NCBI RefSeq assembly: GCF_000026945.1
Contig: NC_012862.1
Span: 674,501 to 738,500 of the forward strand
From: Candida dubliniensis CD36
Taxonomy: Eukaryota; Ascomycota; Pichiomycetes; Serinales; Debaryomycetaceae
Direction of reading: 5' to 3'
Length of the DNA stretch: 64,000 bases
Positions 1 to 10,178 of the stretch are shown here, piece after piece. A model generated the notes under the pieces. It saw only the letters and a program-made list of their open reading frames with translations. It was not told where the DNA came from and searched no databases. The position numbers and the translations under genes are program-made. Each line of letters starts with the position of its first letter. Position 1 is the stretch's first letter.

Positions 1-60
1 GGTCTGGTAGTATATTTCTTCCAAACTGGAACTGGACCTCCTGACATGGTTAATGAATAG
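1..60 (+). CDS. 3' end of an unidentified protein gene (partial)
   Basis: Frame 1 is open from the left edge to a TAG at 58-60 and gives 19 residues ending in TGPPDMVNE. The other two + frames hit stops early. Peptide composition looks like a protein C-terminus, but 19 codons is too little to name a family. One CTG codon (positions 4-6) lies in this frame. If the gene is real, its body lies to the left of the window, transcribed towards MET13, whose 3' end faces it across about 900 bp. Confidence 0.4.
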   Translation, partial: GLVVYFFQTGTGPPDMVNE

Positions 61-975
61 ATAATAAATGAATGCTTTTTTTTAAAAAGATGTAAAAACT
101 AGATTTTGTTTGAGTCCTAATTCGATATTTTTTTTGCTGTTGTTTTCTGAGATTTTGTCTCTGTTATTGAGCTTTTCTTTTTTTCATCCAATCAATTTTA
201 GGTCAGTGGTAATACAAATATATGCAGGAATATCAAAATTACAGAAGTGAGATTGGGTGTATCACCAATGGTCAGAATTTATACAGAATTATGAACGGTA
301 CATCTTGCAAAATGATTAAGAGGGGTAGTTGAGTTTAAGGAATAACCAACGTGATTTTTTATGTTGAAGAAAAATATTGTGAACAAGGGTTCTTTTTGAG
401 CTATTTTTACGGTTGTATCATTTGTATAATCAAAAACATCTGGTAAGGATAATTCGTTGCACACTAATCGAACTTCGTATAGTTACTGGTTTAAGAAGCA
501 TTGTAGGCGTAATCAGAAGGTTTCAAGCCGTTGAACGATTATACTTGCTACAATAGTGAAAAGATCCATGTCTTTTTTTAAACAAAGATAATACTTTTAT
601 TATTCTATTTTAAAAACCAATTCCGTTGAGGATGCAAACTATACAAAAAAAGAATGTCTAAACTGATTGCCTTTAATTTTTCATTTTCTAAACCAGCAAA
701 AAGCAATTTTTAAAAATGACATTGATATATGTATGTTAAAAAAAGATTAAACAACAATTGTTGAAATGAAGTAAATAATATTTAATGCAAAAAAAATAGT
801 CCGTAACCATCATAAAAATCATAAATTACGCTGAAAAAATAATTAGGAAACTAATGTTGAAAGTTTCCATACTCGAGCATGTTGAGTGCTCCCCATCAAT
901 AGAATATCTTCTTCTTCTCATGCGTAGATATAAATAACAAGATCGTGATTCTTTTATCAAGTGTAATTATTGATT
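61..975. other. Intergenic region, convergent 3' sides
   Basis: 915 bp between the putative 3' end of the left-edge gene and the 3' end of MET13. It is AT-rich with short A/T homopolymers. The only reading frame is a 61-codon one on the minus strand (279-464) without a recognisable family or supporting context. I see no RNA gene or repeat. Confidence 0.6.
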
Positions 976-2820
976 TTAATTCAAATCATTAACATTCAAA
1001 CGCTTGATCAAATCAAAAAGGGTGGAATTGCCATCAACAAAATCATTGTTTACCAAATTGCACAAAACAAATTCATCTCCGAACTTTTTCATTAATCGGA
1101 CAAATTCGTTTACTTGTGTTTGATCAGCTTCAACTAAATTGCTACTGGCAATCTTGGCCCATTCAGTGAACAATCTATAAACTTCATCCTTCCATGCCAA
1201 GAATGAAGTTTTCTCAACAATTGTTGGCTGAAGAATTTCTTCTCCTGGAAATACACCCCAAGTGACAGCATTAATGTCATCATCTTTACAATTTGTACTT
1301 AAATTGCCATCTTTATCCACAGCATAATACGAAATAAAAGCTGACGAAGATTCTGCTCCTTTTATGTTGAATTCCTCAACTTGATCTAACAACTTGGAAA
1401 CGACATCTTTATGACAAAAGAACTCCAAATACTGTTTTTGATACACATAGCCATTTTTGGGACCCCAGCCAAAAACTTTCTCAGACGATTTGACTGCATT
1501 CAATGCAGGTTGTGAATTCATAGTAAAAAATCCGTGTTGATTCAAATATATCAAGTCATCAACAATAACCCTAGTATCATCACCTACAGGACCATCAGAC
1601 CATGGTAACGACTTCAAATCACCCTTTAAATAATTGATAATTATCCCACTCAAATCGGCCAATGATTGTGGAAGACCCCACAATTCGAAAGCTTTTTTAG
1701 GTGACTGTCTCAATAATTCACTAGCACACAAATCAATGTCACCGAAAGCAGGAGATCTCGAGTCACCCCATCTACCATTAGGAAATTCATCCCAAGTTGC
1801 TGTTCTTGAAATATAAGAGTACTTTCTATGTTGCCAAAAAATCGGACGAATCGATTCCTTAGATCTTTCTGGATGCAATGATTTTCTCCAAGGTAATTCA
1901 GATCCACCAACAACATCGTGCGATTTGATAGCTTCAATAAGATTCAATTTCTCCAAAATCATAACAGTGGCTTTTTCCAAATTCATGGTGTAAAAATGCA
2001 AATGATTGACATATCCAGATTGTAATAATTTATTACACATTTCACTAACCAATTCTGTTCCTCGTTCTCTTACCAAAAAATCATCATCTTTGATGGGGTC
2101 TAATGCATCTAGAAAGTGCTGTGGAATAACTATTTCAGACCACTTGGCTCTTCTTATAAATGCAGCATAAGTAGAAATAGGCATAATACCTGGAATGATT
2201 GGGATATCAACTCCAATTTTGCGTAATTTGCTACACCAAGAAACAAAGTTCTCAACATCATAAAACATTTGAGTAATAATGAAATCAGCTCCAGCGTCAC
2301 ATTTTTCTTTCAAATATTGCAATGTTTTCTGCTCATCCTCTTCTTCTGGATGACCTTCAGGGTAGCCTGCCACACCAATATTAAAGTGGTTGCCATATTT
2401 TTTATGAATATACTTGATCAAATCTTTAGCATATTTGAAATCACCTGTAGATTCCGATCCATCCAAAGGTGGGTCTCCTCTCAATGCTAAAATGTTTTGA
2501 CAACCAGACTTATAAGCCTTTTCCAAAGCTTCATCAATCAATTCGACTTTCATGTTAGTACATGTCAAATGCATACATGTCTCTAAACCCAAAGTTGATT
2601 GTGCAGTGTATACCATTTCGTTGGTCAAAGTGGATGATCTGCCTCCTGCATTCCAAGTGATATCTATAAATATCGGATTCAAATCATACATTCTATCCAT
2701 TCTATCGTACAAGTTTTGCACCCCTTGTGAAGTTTTGGGAACGAAAAATTCAAACGAAAATGTCGCTGGTGGAGGTTTTGATCCCCTATGAGCTTGACTT
2801 AATTTTTCAGATATCTTCAT
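976..2820 (-). CDS. MET13: Methylenetetrahydrofolate reductase
   Basis: 614 residues starting MKISEKL. It reduces 5,10-methylene-THF to 5-methyl-THF, the methyl donor for methionine synthesis in the cytosol. The N-terminal FAD-binding barrel (about residues 1-300) carries conserved stretches such as FSFEFFVPKT, LALRGDPP, FIITQMFYDV and PGIMPI. The C-terminal half is the regulatory domain typical of eukaryotic MTHFR, with PAFGDIDLC and VTWGVFPGEEI. Length is close to S. cerevisiae Met13 (600), and the N-terminus and spacing match Met13 better than Met12. An in-frame TTG two codons upstream is not a credible start; the ATG at 2818-2820 is used. A Gcn4-like site lies about 240 bp upstream. Confidence 0.95.
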   Translation of the reverse strand: MKISEKLSQAHRGSKPPPATFSFEFFVPKTSQGVQNLYDRMDRMYDLNPIFIDITWNAGGRSSTLTNEMVYTAQSTLGLETCMHLTCTNMKVELIDEALEKAYKSGCQNILALRGDPPLDGSESTGDFKYAKDLIKYIHKKYGNHFNIGVAGYPEGHPEEEDEQKTLQYLKEKCDAGADFIITQMFYDVENFVSWCSKLRKIGVDIPIIPGIMPISTYAAFIRRAKWSEIVIPQHFLDALDPIKDDDFLVRERGTELVSEMCNKLLQSGYVNHLHFYTMNLEKATVMILEKLNLIEAIKSHDVVGGSELPWRKSLHPERSKESIRPIFWQHRKYSYISRTATWDEFPNGRWGDSRSPAFGDIDLCASELLRQSPKKAFELWGLPQSLADLSGIIINYLKGDLKSLPWSDGPVGDDTRVIVDDLIYLNQHGFFTMNSQPALNAVKSSEKVFGWGPKNGYVYQKQYLEFFCHKDVVSKLLDQVEEFNIKGAESSSAFISYYAVDKDGNLSTNCKDDDINAVTWGVFPGEEILQPTIVEKTSFLAWKDEVYRLFTEWAKIASSNLVEADQTQVNEFVRLMKKFGDEFVLCNLVNNDFVDGNSTLFDLIKRLNVNDLN

Positions 2821-3259
2821 GGTCAATAGTTGTCAGTACTTCTGAAAGATCGAGCTTTATGAAACTGAACTGGGCTAATAGTCTTGAAGTAATAATACGA
2901 AATAAAACGGTTCTAAGAGAAGTAAAAAAAAAAAAACAAAAAGGAGAAACAAGATCAAACGAACGAAGGAATGAACGAAAAAAAAAAATAACCACCACAA
3001 AGGTTTATACTATTTGTTCATTTAGATTACAATGAACGAGAAAATCATTGTTGGTCATTATGACTCTTAACAATAATAATTACAGTATGAATTTTGTGCG
3101 ATCTTGGAAAAATTTAGGAGTAGTGCCGATGGTGGCCCCAAAAATTTGCCAAGCTTCTTTTTTTTTTTTCTCTATCAATATTTGTATTATCTCTACCCAA
3201 CGTGCGGATTTAATGCCGTTTCAGGAGTTCTCACTATTTATTCATGTGACTTTTAATCA
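2821..3259. other. Intergenic: MET13 promoter and KRE5 3' side
   Basis: 439 bp between two co-oriented genes. It holds the MET13 promoter with long A-tracts (near 2927-2940 and 2980-2989) and a TGACTC motif at 3061-3066. No gene seen. Confidence 0.6.
3060..3066 (+). promoter_or_regulatory. Candidate Gcn4 site upstream of MET13
   Basis: ATGACTC, matching the core of the Gcn4/AP-1 consensus RTGACTC, about 240 bp upstream of the MET13 start. Gcn4 control of amino-acid biosynthesis is known in yeasts. A single 7-mer can occur by chance, so this is only a candidate. Confidence 0.3.
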
Positions 3260-6200
3260 CTATAACTCATCGTGAAAGTAATCATCGCCATCATCATCTT
3301 CTTCTTCTTCTTCATTTTTGTCCAGATGATCAACCTCTTTCTCGACATCACTCTCGATTTCTTCAGAAACTTCTTTGGCGGAATCATTCTGCACTAATGA
3401 CACCAAAGATTCAATTTCTTGCTCGTACCCAGTCCATTCAGGAATTAATCTTTTAGCAGTATCTAGCTTATTTTCTTTAGTTAACGGATTGTTGCAAAGA
3501 TCAATCATTTTTGCGTCTTTCAAGCTTTTATCTGAGCACCATGTTTCACACCAGAGCCAGCTTTGAGGCAAACTAAATATTTTAATCAGTCTTTGCATAT
3601 TATTGGGCAAGTCTTGATCTAAGTTGCTCAACGAATTTGGATCACTTGAAAGCTTTTGATAATGTGCTCTCAATCTGTCTCCGGCTTTTATGGATCTGAA
3701 TTTTTGCAAATCAACCACAAACAATGCACTAATATGATATTTTAAATCATCCTTCAAAACATCTGACCAGTACCCTTCCTTCCAAAATCTGTACCCTTCC
3801 ATTTCTTCACGAGAATCACACATTGGGGTAAATCCGTATGGGGCACCTTCAAGATCCATGTTAATCAATTCTGTCAAATCGGCCCTACATATTTGATCAG
3901 CGTCAATGAATATAATTTTATCAAGATCTTGTGGGAACAAGACATCTAGAAACAATATCTTATACCCCCAAATTATTCTTTCTTTAGATTTTTGTCTTCT
4001 CAAGAAATTGGGCCATTTGTAACTAATAAACTCATACTCAACATTATATTTTATTGAAATAAGCTTCATTAAGTGTTTGAACTGCGGAGAAACGAAATCT
4101 TCCAATATCCAGAATTTTATTGTCAGCCTATGATTATGTTTTCTTACTGACGCAATCATAATGCTAGTCAACTTTTCATAAAGTTGGCCACCTGCAATCG
4201 TAAAAATATTTATTTCTGCATGTCTTCTCATAGGCATGGCCTTCTTGTTGTCAGATTTCTTTACCCTTGGATATATGGTCGATCCATCAATTTTAAAAAC
4301 TGGCACCTCAATGCTTTCTAATTCCTCGATATTAGTTTGATATTTATTTTCTGATGCTGATAACAACGTATAATTTGAGGTAGTACTAAAGTTGAAAATA
4401 CTAGGGTATGCTTTAATTTGGAAATAGTCCAAGGAAGTCATTACTGAAGTATCAGTTGAGTAGTTTTTATTAAAAGCTCTGAAGATTAAGCCATCAGGAG
4501 CTTTCCCAGTACGAATATCTCTAGCATATCCTTCAATTAAGATGTTCTTTAGGGAGTATTTGATGTTAACCGAGTGGTGATTGTTGAAATAAATGTTGTT
4601 CAAATCTATTGAGCTCATTTGAGGAACAATTATCCACTTGTGCGGTACATCTAATTCAGTAGAATATGTCACATCGGATGGAATACTTTCAAATTGTGAT
4701 GAATAATGCTGGATCCATTTGCCATTAGAGTCAAACTTGGGCTTTGCATGGGGATACACACCGCGATAAAACTTGTGAATTTTGATCTCCTCTTTCAGAT
4801 CCACTCTTGGTTGAAGGAGGATTCTGATGTTCAAAAACAGAAATTGTGTAATACTACTCACAATGCTTAACAATCTTTGAGAATATTCGTCCATGGGGTT
4901 CAAAATTATTAATACATCAACCGGATTATTTTCTTTGTAAGTTTTTACATCAATCGAATTCGAAAAATCCAATGAGCTGAAATCAAATCTACTAACATCA
5001 ACAATAAATCTTTTGTCGTCAACGTGAAATGATTTTGTCACAATGGAAGTCATCAAATCAAACCAGTCCATATTGTCTAAACCGGACAACATCAGATTAA
5101 AATCACTAACCTTTTTTGACATAAACTCATCCGGATATGCCTCTATGACATCTGGGATTAGGTTCAATCTTTGAGATATTTCAAACTCTATTATTTGATC
5201 CAATTCCTCGTACTCAAAAGCTGTATCCAATCTAAAATATCTAGAATTGAATAACAAAAAAGAATGATGAGCAGGTAGTTGCTTAGTCACAAGCAATTCT
5301 CTCAATCCATCATTGGGCGCTTTCGAAATGTTAGAATCTTCCAAAATCTCAATAATTTCATCAATTTGTCCGTTTGTTAATGTTGTCAATTTAAAATCAG
5401 TTTCCAATTTTTCAGAAAAATCCGCATCCCCGGTATTAATAACTCTCACTTGAATTGATTTCCTTTTGAGAAGCAGTAACAAATCTATCAATTGAGTAAT
5501 CATTTCTGGTCTTGCAAAATCAGACACTAACCAAAATGTTCCCGACACACCCTGCTCTTTATCTAACTTTTTGAAAGCAATTGAATTGTTTATTAATTCC
5601 TTGTCAATTTTCTTGTATATGATGTCACTAGGCTCCAACGGAATGATACGCAAATTCCGTTCTGACTTTGCATTGGAATAAAGAAGATCTTTCAATTTAC
5701 CCTCTATGGGCCCCTGTCTCAAGAAAGTTTTAATAAGTGAAATGTCTTGGGATATTTGTTTGCTCATAGCAATCTGCCAGTTTGGTGCCCTTAAGTCGTA
5801 GATAACCCCATTGAAGATAACTGAAGCAGTAGCTATAGAAAACTTGTTTAACACATGATCGTAATCTACCTTAAAATCCTCAGGTACTTCCACTTTATCT
5901 AATAAATCAGCAGCTTCATCTGGACCATCTGATTCAAAATACTTATACAAGATTGCTAATGCCTCTTGTGTGCTTGATTTCTCAGCAATCCAATAAAACT
6001 TTTTGGCAAGCATTTCATCCATTGGGTCGTCCCCTATAACAGGTAAAACTCCAACCTGTTGAGGTATACCTGAGTCCAAAATCACCTTAGACAAAGTGAA
6101 AAACACACGCAATTGATGTTTGTTTCCAAAGTTCAAAGCAAAAATTAAATCATGAACGTTCTCTTTCAACAATGGTATTTGATTTGGTTTGAGTTTATAA

Positions 6201-7621
6201 GACCCAACTCCTAAATAAGCCTCCTCACGATTAGTGGTGTACTCCTTGAATGTGTTGTCTGATTCAACATTGTTAAAAAACAAAACTCCACCCTTCTCCG
6301 AGCTGCCCTTTTTAAATTCGTTTTCGTACACTTTAAATCTATTCTCATTGTTGCCCATCAATGTATTCCCATTTCGAAATTGCGTTTGTTTAACTGCTGA
6401 AAGTAGAGCAAATTTTGCTATCAAGAGCTTTGCTTGTACAACATCAAAACCAAGTTTCACTAAATCTTTTACTGTCTGTAATTCCTCCTTTATCCTGCTA
6501 CCTAAATTGTAGATATCTAATTCTAGTGGATGAATTGGAGATCCATTGATATAGATCCCATAAGAATCTTGTGATAATCCTATATCTTCATTTCCAAGCA
6601 CTTTTGATTTAACTTTTTCATGATTTAGTAATTTTGGCAGCCGTGCAATATAAGGAATAAACTTGGGAAAGTTGGTTAAAATGGTATTTAAAAGGTCGTA
6701 TTTTGCAGTCTTGTAGCGATTGGATAAAATAAAGGAGGTCAATTTAACGCCTAGTTCATACAAATGTTTTTCATTGACCAGGACCAACTCTTGCGATTCG
6801 TTAATTTTGGTGAAATCTCTACTCAAATCGTATTTTGGATTTGCTTCTGAATAAGAATAATCATAATTCTCCATTTTCAATGTTACACCGAATCCGGGAA
6901 TCGAATCCAATTTTTTAGTTGCCAGTGGAATATACCTCCACACAAACTTCAATTTCCCAGCCTTTGCTTCTGGATACAATACTTTAAGGAAATCTTTAGT
7001 CAGCTCTTCAGTGGGGTTTCCATATAAAATTAACAAAGGTGCATTCTTTGATTTTCCAATAACCCTATCAAATAAAAGTGTGGAATTAGAACTCGAGTCT
7101 GTTCGTAATGCAAACAAATCATTAGCTGAACAATATATCTTGTCATTATATAATAGCCACGTTTGTATTTGGCCGTTTTTTGTTTCCACCGTGTTTCCAA
7201 AGGAATCTTTGGCACATTCTCTTTTGAGTCGATCCCCAAACTTAGCCAAAACATCAGAGTAGTGATCGTAATGGGCGGCTACTCGTGGTGTATGTTTTTT
7301 GTAAACCAAATCAAAGTTAACAAAATCCATATCTTCATCTGCTAACCTGAGTGAATTGGCCACGGTAGAATATATTTCTTGATCTGAAGCATCATCTTCT
7401 AATACCTCATCATTATCGCTTAAGCCAAAAATGTTTTCAATTGTCTGTTCATACAAGGATTCATTGAAGCCAGCGATTGCCTCGATAAAGTTGGGAAGGA
7501 AATCAATATTGCTCCACTGCGTTTCAAGTTCGACTTTGAAGTTGTTATTTTCGGTAGCTTTGACAAAATTCAATAAAATAGTAACCGCAATGGCATAGAG
7601 GATATACCTTATAACTGACAT
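3260..7621 (-). CDS. KRE5: UGGT-like ER protein Kre5, needed for beta-1,6-glucan
   Basis: 1453 residues. A hydrophobic signal peptide (about 1-22) and a C-terminal HDEL mark it as a soluble ER-lumen protein. The long middle corresponds to the folded-state-sensing region of UDP-glucose:glycoprotein glucosyltransferases. The C-terminal region (about 1130-1400) is the GT24 glycosyltransferase domain, beginning INIFTIAGG and containing the DxD motif (FIDADQ, first Asp at 1240) and WLWCETWC. An acidic tail of E/D residues precedes HDEL. In Saccharomyces and Candida, Kre5 is required for normal beta-1,6-glucan and cell-wall integrity; whether it keeps glucosyltransferase activity is uncertain in the family. 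The ATG at 7619-7621 fits the signal peptide. Confidence 0.95.
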   Translation of the reverse strand: MSVIRYILYAIAVTILLNFVKATENNNFKVELETQWSNIDFLPNFIEAIAGFNESLYEQTIENIFGLSDNDEVLEDDASDQEIYSTVANSLRLADEDMDFVNFDLVYKKHTPRVAAHYDHYSDVLAKFGDRLKRECAKDSFGNTVETKNGQIQTWLLYNDKIYCSANDLFALRTDSSSNSTLLFDRVIGKSKNAPLLILYGNPTEELTKDFLKVLYPEAKAGKLKFVWRYIPLATKKLDSIPGFGVTLKMENYDYSYSEANPKYDLSRDFTKINESQELVLVNEKHLYELGVKLTSFILSNRYKTAKYDLLNTILTNFPKFIPYIARLPKLLNHEKVKSKVLGNEDIGLSQDSYGIYINGSPIHPLELDIYNLGSRIKEELQTVKDLVKLGFDVVQAKLLIAKFALLSAVKQTQFRNGNTLMGNNENRFKVYENEFKKGSSEKGGVLFFNNVESDNTFKEYTTNREEAYLGVGSYKLKPNQIPLLKENVHDLIFALNFGNKHQLRVFFTLSKVILDSGIPQQVGVLPVIGDDPMDEMLAKKFYWIAEKSSTQEALAILYKYFESDGPDEAADLLDKVEVPEDFKVDYDHVLNKFSIATASVIFNGVIYDLRAPNWQIAMSKQISQDISLIKTFLRQGPIEGKLKDLLYSNAKSERNLRIIPLEPSDIIYKKIDKELINNSIAFKKLDKEQGVSGTFWLVSDFARPEMITQLIDLLLLLKRKSIQVRVINTGDADFSEKLETDFKLTTLTNGQIDEIIEILEDSNISKAPNDGLRELLVTKQLPAHHSFLLFNSRYFRLDTAFEYEELDQIIEFEISQRLNLIPDVIEAYPDEFMSKKVSDFNLMLSGLDNMDWFDLMTSIVTKSFHVDDKRFIVDVSRFDFSSLDFSNSIDVKTYKENNPVDVLIILNPMDEYSQRLLSIVSSITQFLFLNIRILLQPRVDLKEEIKIHKFYRGVYPHAKPKFDSNGKWIQHYSSQFESIPSDVTYSTELDVPHKWIIVPQMSSIDLNNIYFNNHHSVNIKYSLKNILIEGYARDIRTGKAPDGLIFRAFNKNYSTDTSVMTSLDYFQIKAYPSIFNFSTTSNYTLLSASENKYQTNIEELESIEVPVFKIDGSTIYPRVKKSDNKKAMPMRRHAEINIFTIAGGQLYEKLTSIMIASVRKHNHRLTIKFWILEDFVSPQFKHLMKLISIKYNVEYEFISYKWPNFLRRQKSKERIIWGYKILFLDVLFPQDLDKIIFIDADQICRADLTELINMDLEGAPYGFTPMCDSREEMEGYRFWKEGYWSDVLKDDLKYHISALFVVDLQKFRSIKAGDRLRAHYQKLSSDPNSLSNLDQDLPNNMQRLIKIFSLPQSWLWCETWCSDKSLKDAKMIDLCNNPLTKENKLDTAKRLIPEWTGYEQEIESLVSLVQNDSAKEVSEEIESDVEKEVDHLDKNEEEEEDDDGDDYFHDEL

Positions 7622-7808
7622 TTTAAGGACTTGACCAGTACTATGCTATGTGGGTAGAACACGTTAATATTTCACCTCAAAAAAAAAAAAGCACCAATAA
7701 TACTACTAACAACGCATTTGTATATTTTTTCGGTGTAAAAAACTTTTCAAGAGAACAACACAGGTTCAAGAGAATTACTTCAGTTTTGTATTCGCCTTTA
7801 TATTCACC

Positions 7809-8006
7809 TTAATCTATACAGATCACTTCTTGTTTCATCGGGTCTACATCTTCTGCATCTGATGTCAAGTCAATTATCTCGTGGAGTATGGGGCGTGTAG
7901 AGTTTCCAAGTTGAATTGGGATTTCTTCAGAATCAGATGTTAAATCAATAATATCATTAGCAAGGTTGCCAACTTTCTCACGTTCTGTGGGTTCATTAGG
8001 TTCTGT
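7809..8006 (-). other. WSS1: In-frame continuation of WSS1 after the TAG, encoding SUMO-interacting motifs
   Basis: Reading on past the TAG in the same frame gives 65 codons to a TAA at 7809-7811. The peptide contains two near-repeats, DIIDLTSDSEE and EIIDLTSDAED, and ends VICID. Hydrophobic-core-plus-acidic motifs of this kind are SUMO-interacting motifs; S. cerevisiae Wss1 ends similarly with VVILD and VIDLT. A selected coding sequence after a stop implies readthrough, a recent nonsense change (CAG to TAG would need one base), an allele, or a sequence error. Confidence 0.8.
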
Positions 8007-8729
8007 CTAGGTTATGTCGTACTCATCTTCTTTAGGAACACTTTCTGTTTCGGCGTTTTCACTATGACACCATTTTGAATCCCTCAACCGACGTTCTGCG
8101 GCCTCTAGAATGGCTTGTCTAAGATCCCTTGGAGAACTACCAATAGGTCTATTAATCTTAGAATCCAGCCCTAAAACTTTGGTTTCATTTGCAAACTTGG
8201 GTTTGTTTAATAGCTTGAGCCTCTGCTCTCTGACCGACACTAAACTACCAGACAATAGCACACCTCTGCCCACTTTGTTTTCCTCGCATAAATACTTTGT
8301 TTTGGCTCCCCTACAATGTATGTCATCGTATCTCGACTTTAGCTTGTCCAAAAACTTGTAGAACTTATTATCATGAGCACTATACACATTGTGTGTTAAT
8401 TCATGAAGTAATGTCCCCACTATATCGCCCATCGGAAGAAACAGTCTATCATTGTGATGTTCTCTTAACCGTAGGTATATCTTTTGTCCGTGATTGACAT
8501 TGAGACCAAGTAGTTCAGCCTTATCGGGATACATTTCATATAGTTTTCCAACTTTGAATTTCTGCTCGTGTATTATTGGGGCGACCAATCTTGCTGCTTC
8601 GTATAGCAAAGACTTTGCATAGGCATCATTTGAAAAACGTTTCAACGCCCCAATCTTCTTTATATTTGCAGGAGGTGGAGGATCATTGGCTTTAGGAACA
8701 GGAAATGCACCGTGTCCTTCTTTAACCAT
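8007..8729 (-). CDS. WSS1: Wss1-type DNA-protein crosslink metalloprotease, interrupted by an in-frame TAG
   Basis: 240 residues up to a TAG at 8007-8009. It is a WLM-domain metalloprotease that degrades proteins crosslinked to DNA together with SUMO and Cdc48. The zinc site is HELTHN (residues 109-113) followed by the third His in AHDNKFY. The stretches KVGKLYEMYP, LGLNVNHG and SPRDLRQA are typical of Wss1. S. cerevisiae Wss1 (269 residues) ends in SUMO-interacting motifs. Here these are missing from the terminated product but are encoded in the same frame directly after the TAG. The protease domain itself looks intact, so activity may persist while SUMO targeting depends on readthrough, or the gene may be newly damaged. 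Confidence 0.85.
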   Translation of the reverse strand: MVKEGHGAFPVPKANDPPPPANIKKIGALKRFSNDAYAKSLLYEAARLVAPIIHEQKFKVGKLYEMYPDKAELLGLNVNHGQKIYLRLREHHNDRLFLPMGDIVGTLLHELTHNVYSAHDNKFYKFLDKLKSRYDDIHCRGAKTKYLCEENKVGRGVLLSGSLVSVREQRLKLLNKPKFANETKVLGLDSKINRPIGSSPRDLRQAILEAAERRLRDSKWCHSENAETESVPKEDEYDIT

Positions 8730-9390
8730 AACCTATTGCTAGTGTGGAACGTGGAAAATGGCGTATTATTTGATCTGCGAATGAATTGAATATACAAAGA
8801 TTCTAATCTCATTTTTTGTTTTTTTACTACTGCGGTTTTGGGACTTAACACGACCCCAAAGGATTCATACTCTTCAGTTTATGTTCGCTGGTGAGCAATT
8901 TTCCATCTAATTTACCCGACACTGATGGAAATTTTATTCTCGACGCTCGAGGTCAGGAGTGAAAAAATTTTCACGGAGAAAATTATTTTCATCATCATTT
9001 TTTATAAGAATGGAGGTTCTAGTGTTAGAGAATAGATAGCGAACACCTGGTATTCTCAAGGTAGATTTAGATTGAAGAAAATATTAGTTATTTTACTTTT
9101 ATACTTGATCAATAAATTTTCTTTATATATTTAAATTCTTGGTATTGTCGAACTGCGTATAAACCAAAGGACATACTTTGCATATTTAAGATATATTTAG
9201 TGCCGATTACCTGTGACATTTCCTTAGTGACTGTTTCGCGAACGCTGGCAACCGAACAGTTTAGAATGCAAAACCTTAAAAATATTATTAAACTTTATAG
9301 ACAAACAAACAAACAAACATATCTAATAATGTACTAACGTAAATCCCCTCAACAAACGTATTTTCCTATTTTCTTTTAAAAAATGTAACA
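8730..9390. other. Intergenic: WSS1 promoter and 3' side of the PGA1-like gene
   Basis: 661 bp, AT-rich. It contains a short CAAA tandem repeat at about 9301-9319 and an imperfect palindrome GTGAAAAAATTTTCAC near 8959-8974. No gene or RNA recognised. Confidence 0.6.
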
Positions 9391-10044
9391 CTACCCCAGG
9401 GCACACAAAACACACTTCACCAAGCATGGCAAGATGTTCCAGACAATGAAGATTGTGATATCAACTAAATAGACGATTGTGTCGTACAACTCCAACGGAA
9501 TGGGCAAAATCCTACTGGGCAATTTGTTCACGTACAATTGGAAGGACAATGCTGTCTCTTGTTGCAAAAACCTCTCGTTGTCGTAGCTAAAAGCATGGAA
9601 CTTGTACCTGATCGCCACATACAAATCAAACGAATCCTCCACGCTCTCTACCAACTCGTTGCTGTGCATGTACACATGGCCAATGTCAAAGTCGTATGGC
9701 TTGGTGGCTGGCCAGCAGAGCTTGATGTTGAGCATGTCGCCATTTGTGAACGTATTGTCGCCGTAGTTGTTCACACGCACTAGTAGTGTTGACCGTGGTT
9801 GTGACACGGTATTGTATGTGAGTGTTATTGTGTTGGACATATCCTGGTCATCGATTGTGCCAATGGGGTAGTCTAGTAGCACTGTGTGGGTGGTGTTGAG
9901 CCGATGGAGCTGGCGACTGAACCTGGTTTCCCTGGGTATGGGTGACAGGTGCAGTACAATATTGTAGTACTCAGGCACTCGGACCAAGTATGTTTCTGTG
10001 TTTGCCATACATATGGACACGAGAAGGAGTAGCACCCAGTACAT
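9391..10044 (-). CDS. PGA1-like GPI-mannosyltransferase II subunit
   Basis: 217 residues from the ATG at 10042-10044, starting MYWVLLLLVSICMANTETY. This is a cleavable or anchored signal sequence followed by a lumenal domain and a C-terminal hydrophobic segment (about 190-212) near the end. Size, topology and the NTET start after the signal resemble S. cerevisiae Pga1, the partner of Gpi18 that adds the second mannose to GPI precursors in the ER. This is not the unrelated C. albicans cell-wall protein also called PGA1. A longer frame reaches back to 10161 through a poly-Lys stretch encoded by a poly-T tract, which looks like a 5' leader. Two nearby CTG codons (9946-9948 and 9952-9954) would be Ser here. 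Base composition is GC-richer than in flanking genes. Confidence 0.6.
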   Translation of the reverse strand: MYWVLLLLVSICMANTETYLVRVPEYYNIVLHLSPIPRETRFSRQLHRLNTTHTVLLDYPIGTIDDQDMSNTITLTYNTVSQPRSTLLVRVNNYGDNTFTNGDMLNIKLCWPATKPYDFDIGHVYMHSNELVESVEDSFDLYVAIRYKFHAFSYDNERFLQQETALSFQLYVNKLPSRILPIPLELYDTIVYLVDITIFIVWNILPCLVKCVLCALG

Positions 10045-10178
10045 TGGTGTTGTGGGAGAGATGGGTCTTGTGCTAGAAATTGTTTGGTTTTTTTTTTTTT
10101 TTTTCCTTCTTTTTCCACTCTGATCTGGATTCGTTCTATTAATGAATAATTGTACGCTCATATTTCGCAGCCTTGCGG

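Noticed and set aside
279..464. 61-codon minus-strand frame near the left edge
   Set aside because: Too short, no family, and no supporting context.
7995..8030. Splicing as an explanation for the TAG in WSS1
   Set aside because: A GT...AG pair around the stop would give an intron of only about 16 nt with no branch point; too small for a yeast spliceosomal intron.
10045..10161. 39-residue N-terminal extension of the PGA1-like protein with a poly-Lys run
   Set aside because: The run comes from a poly-T tract, and the extension would bury the signal peptide that begins at 10044.
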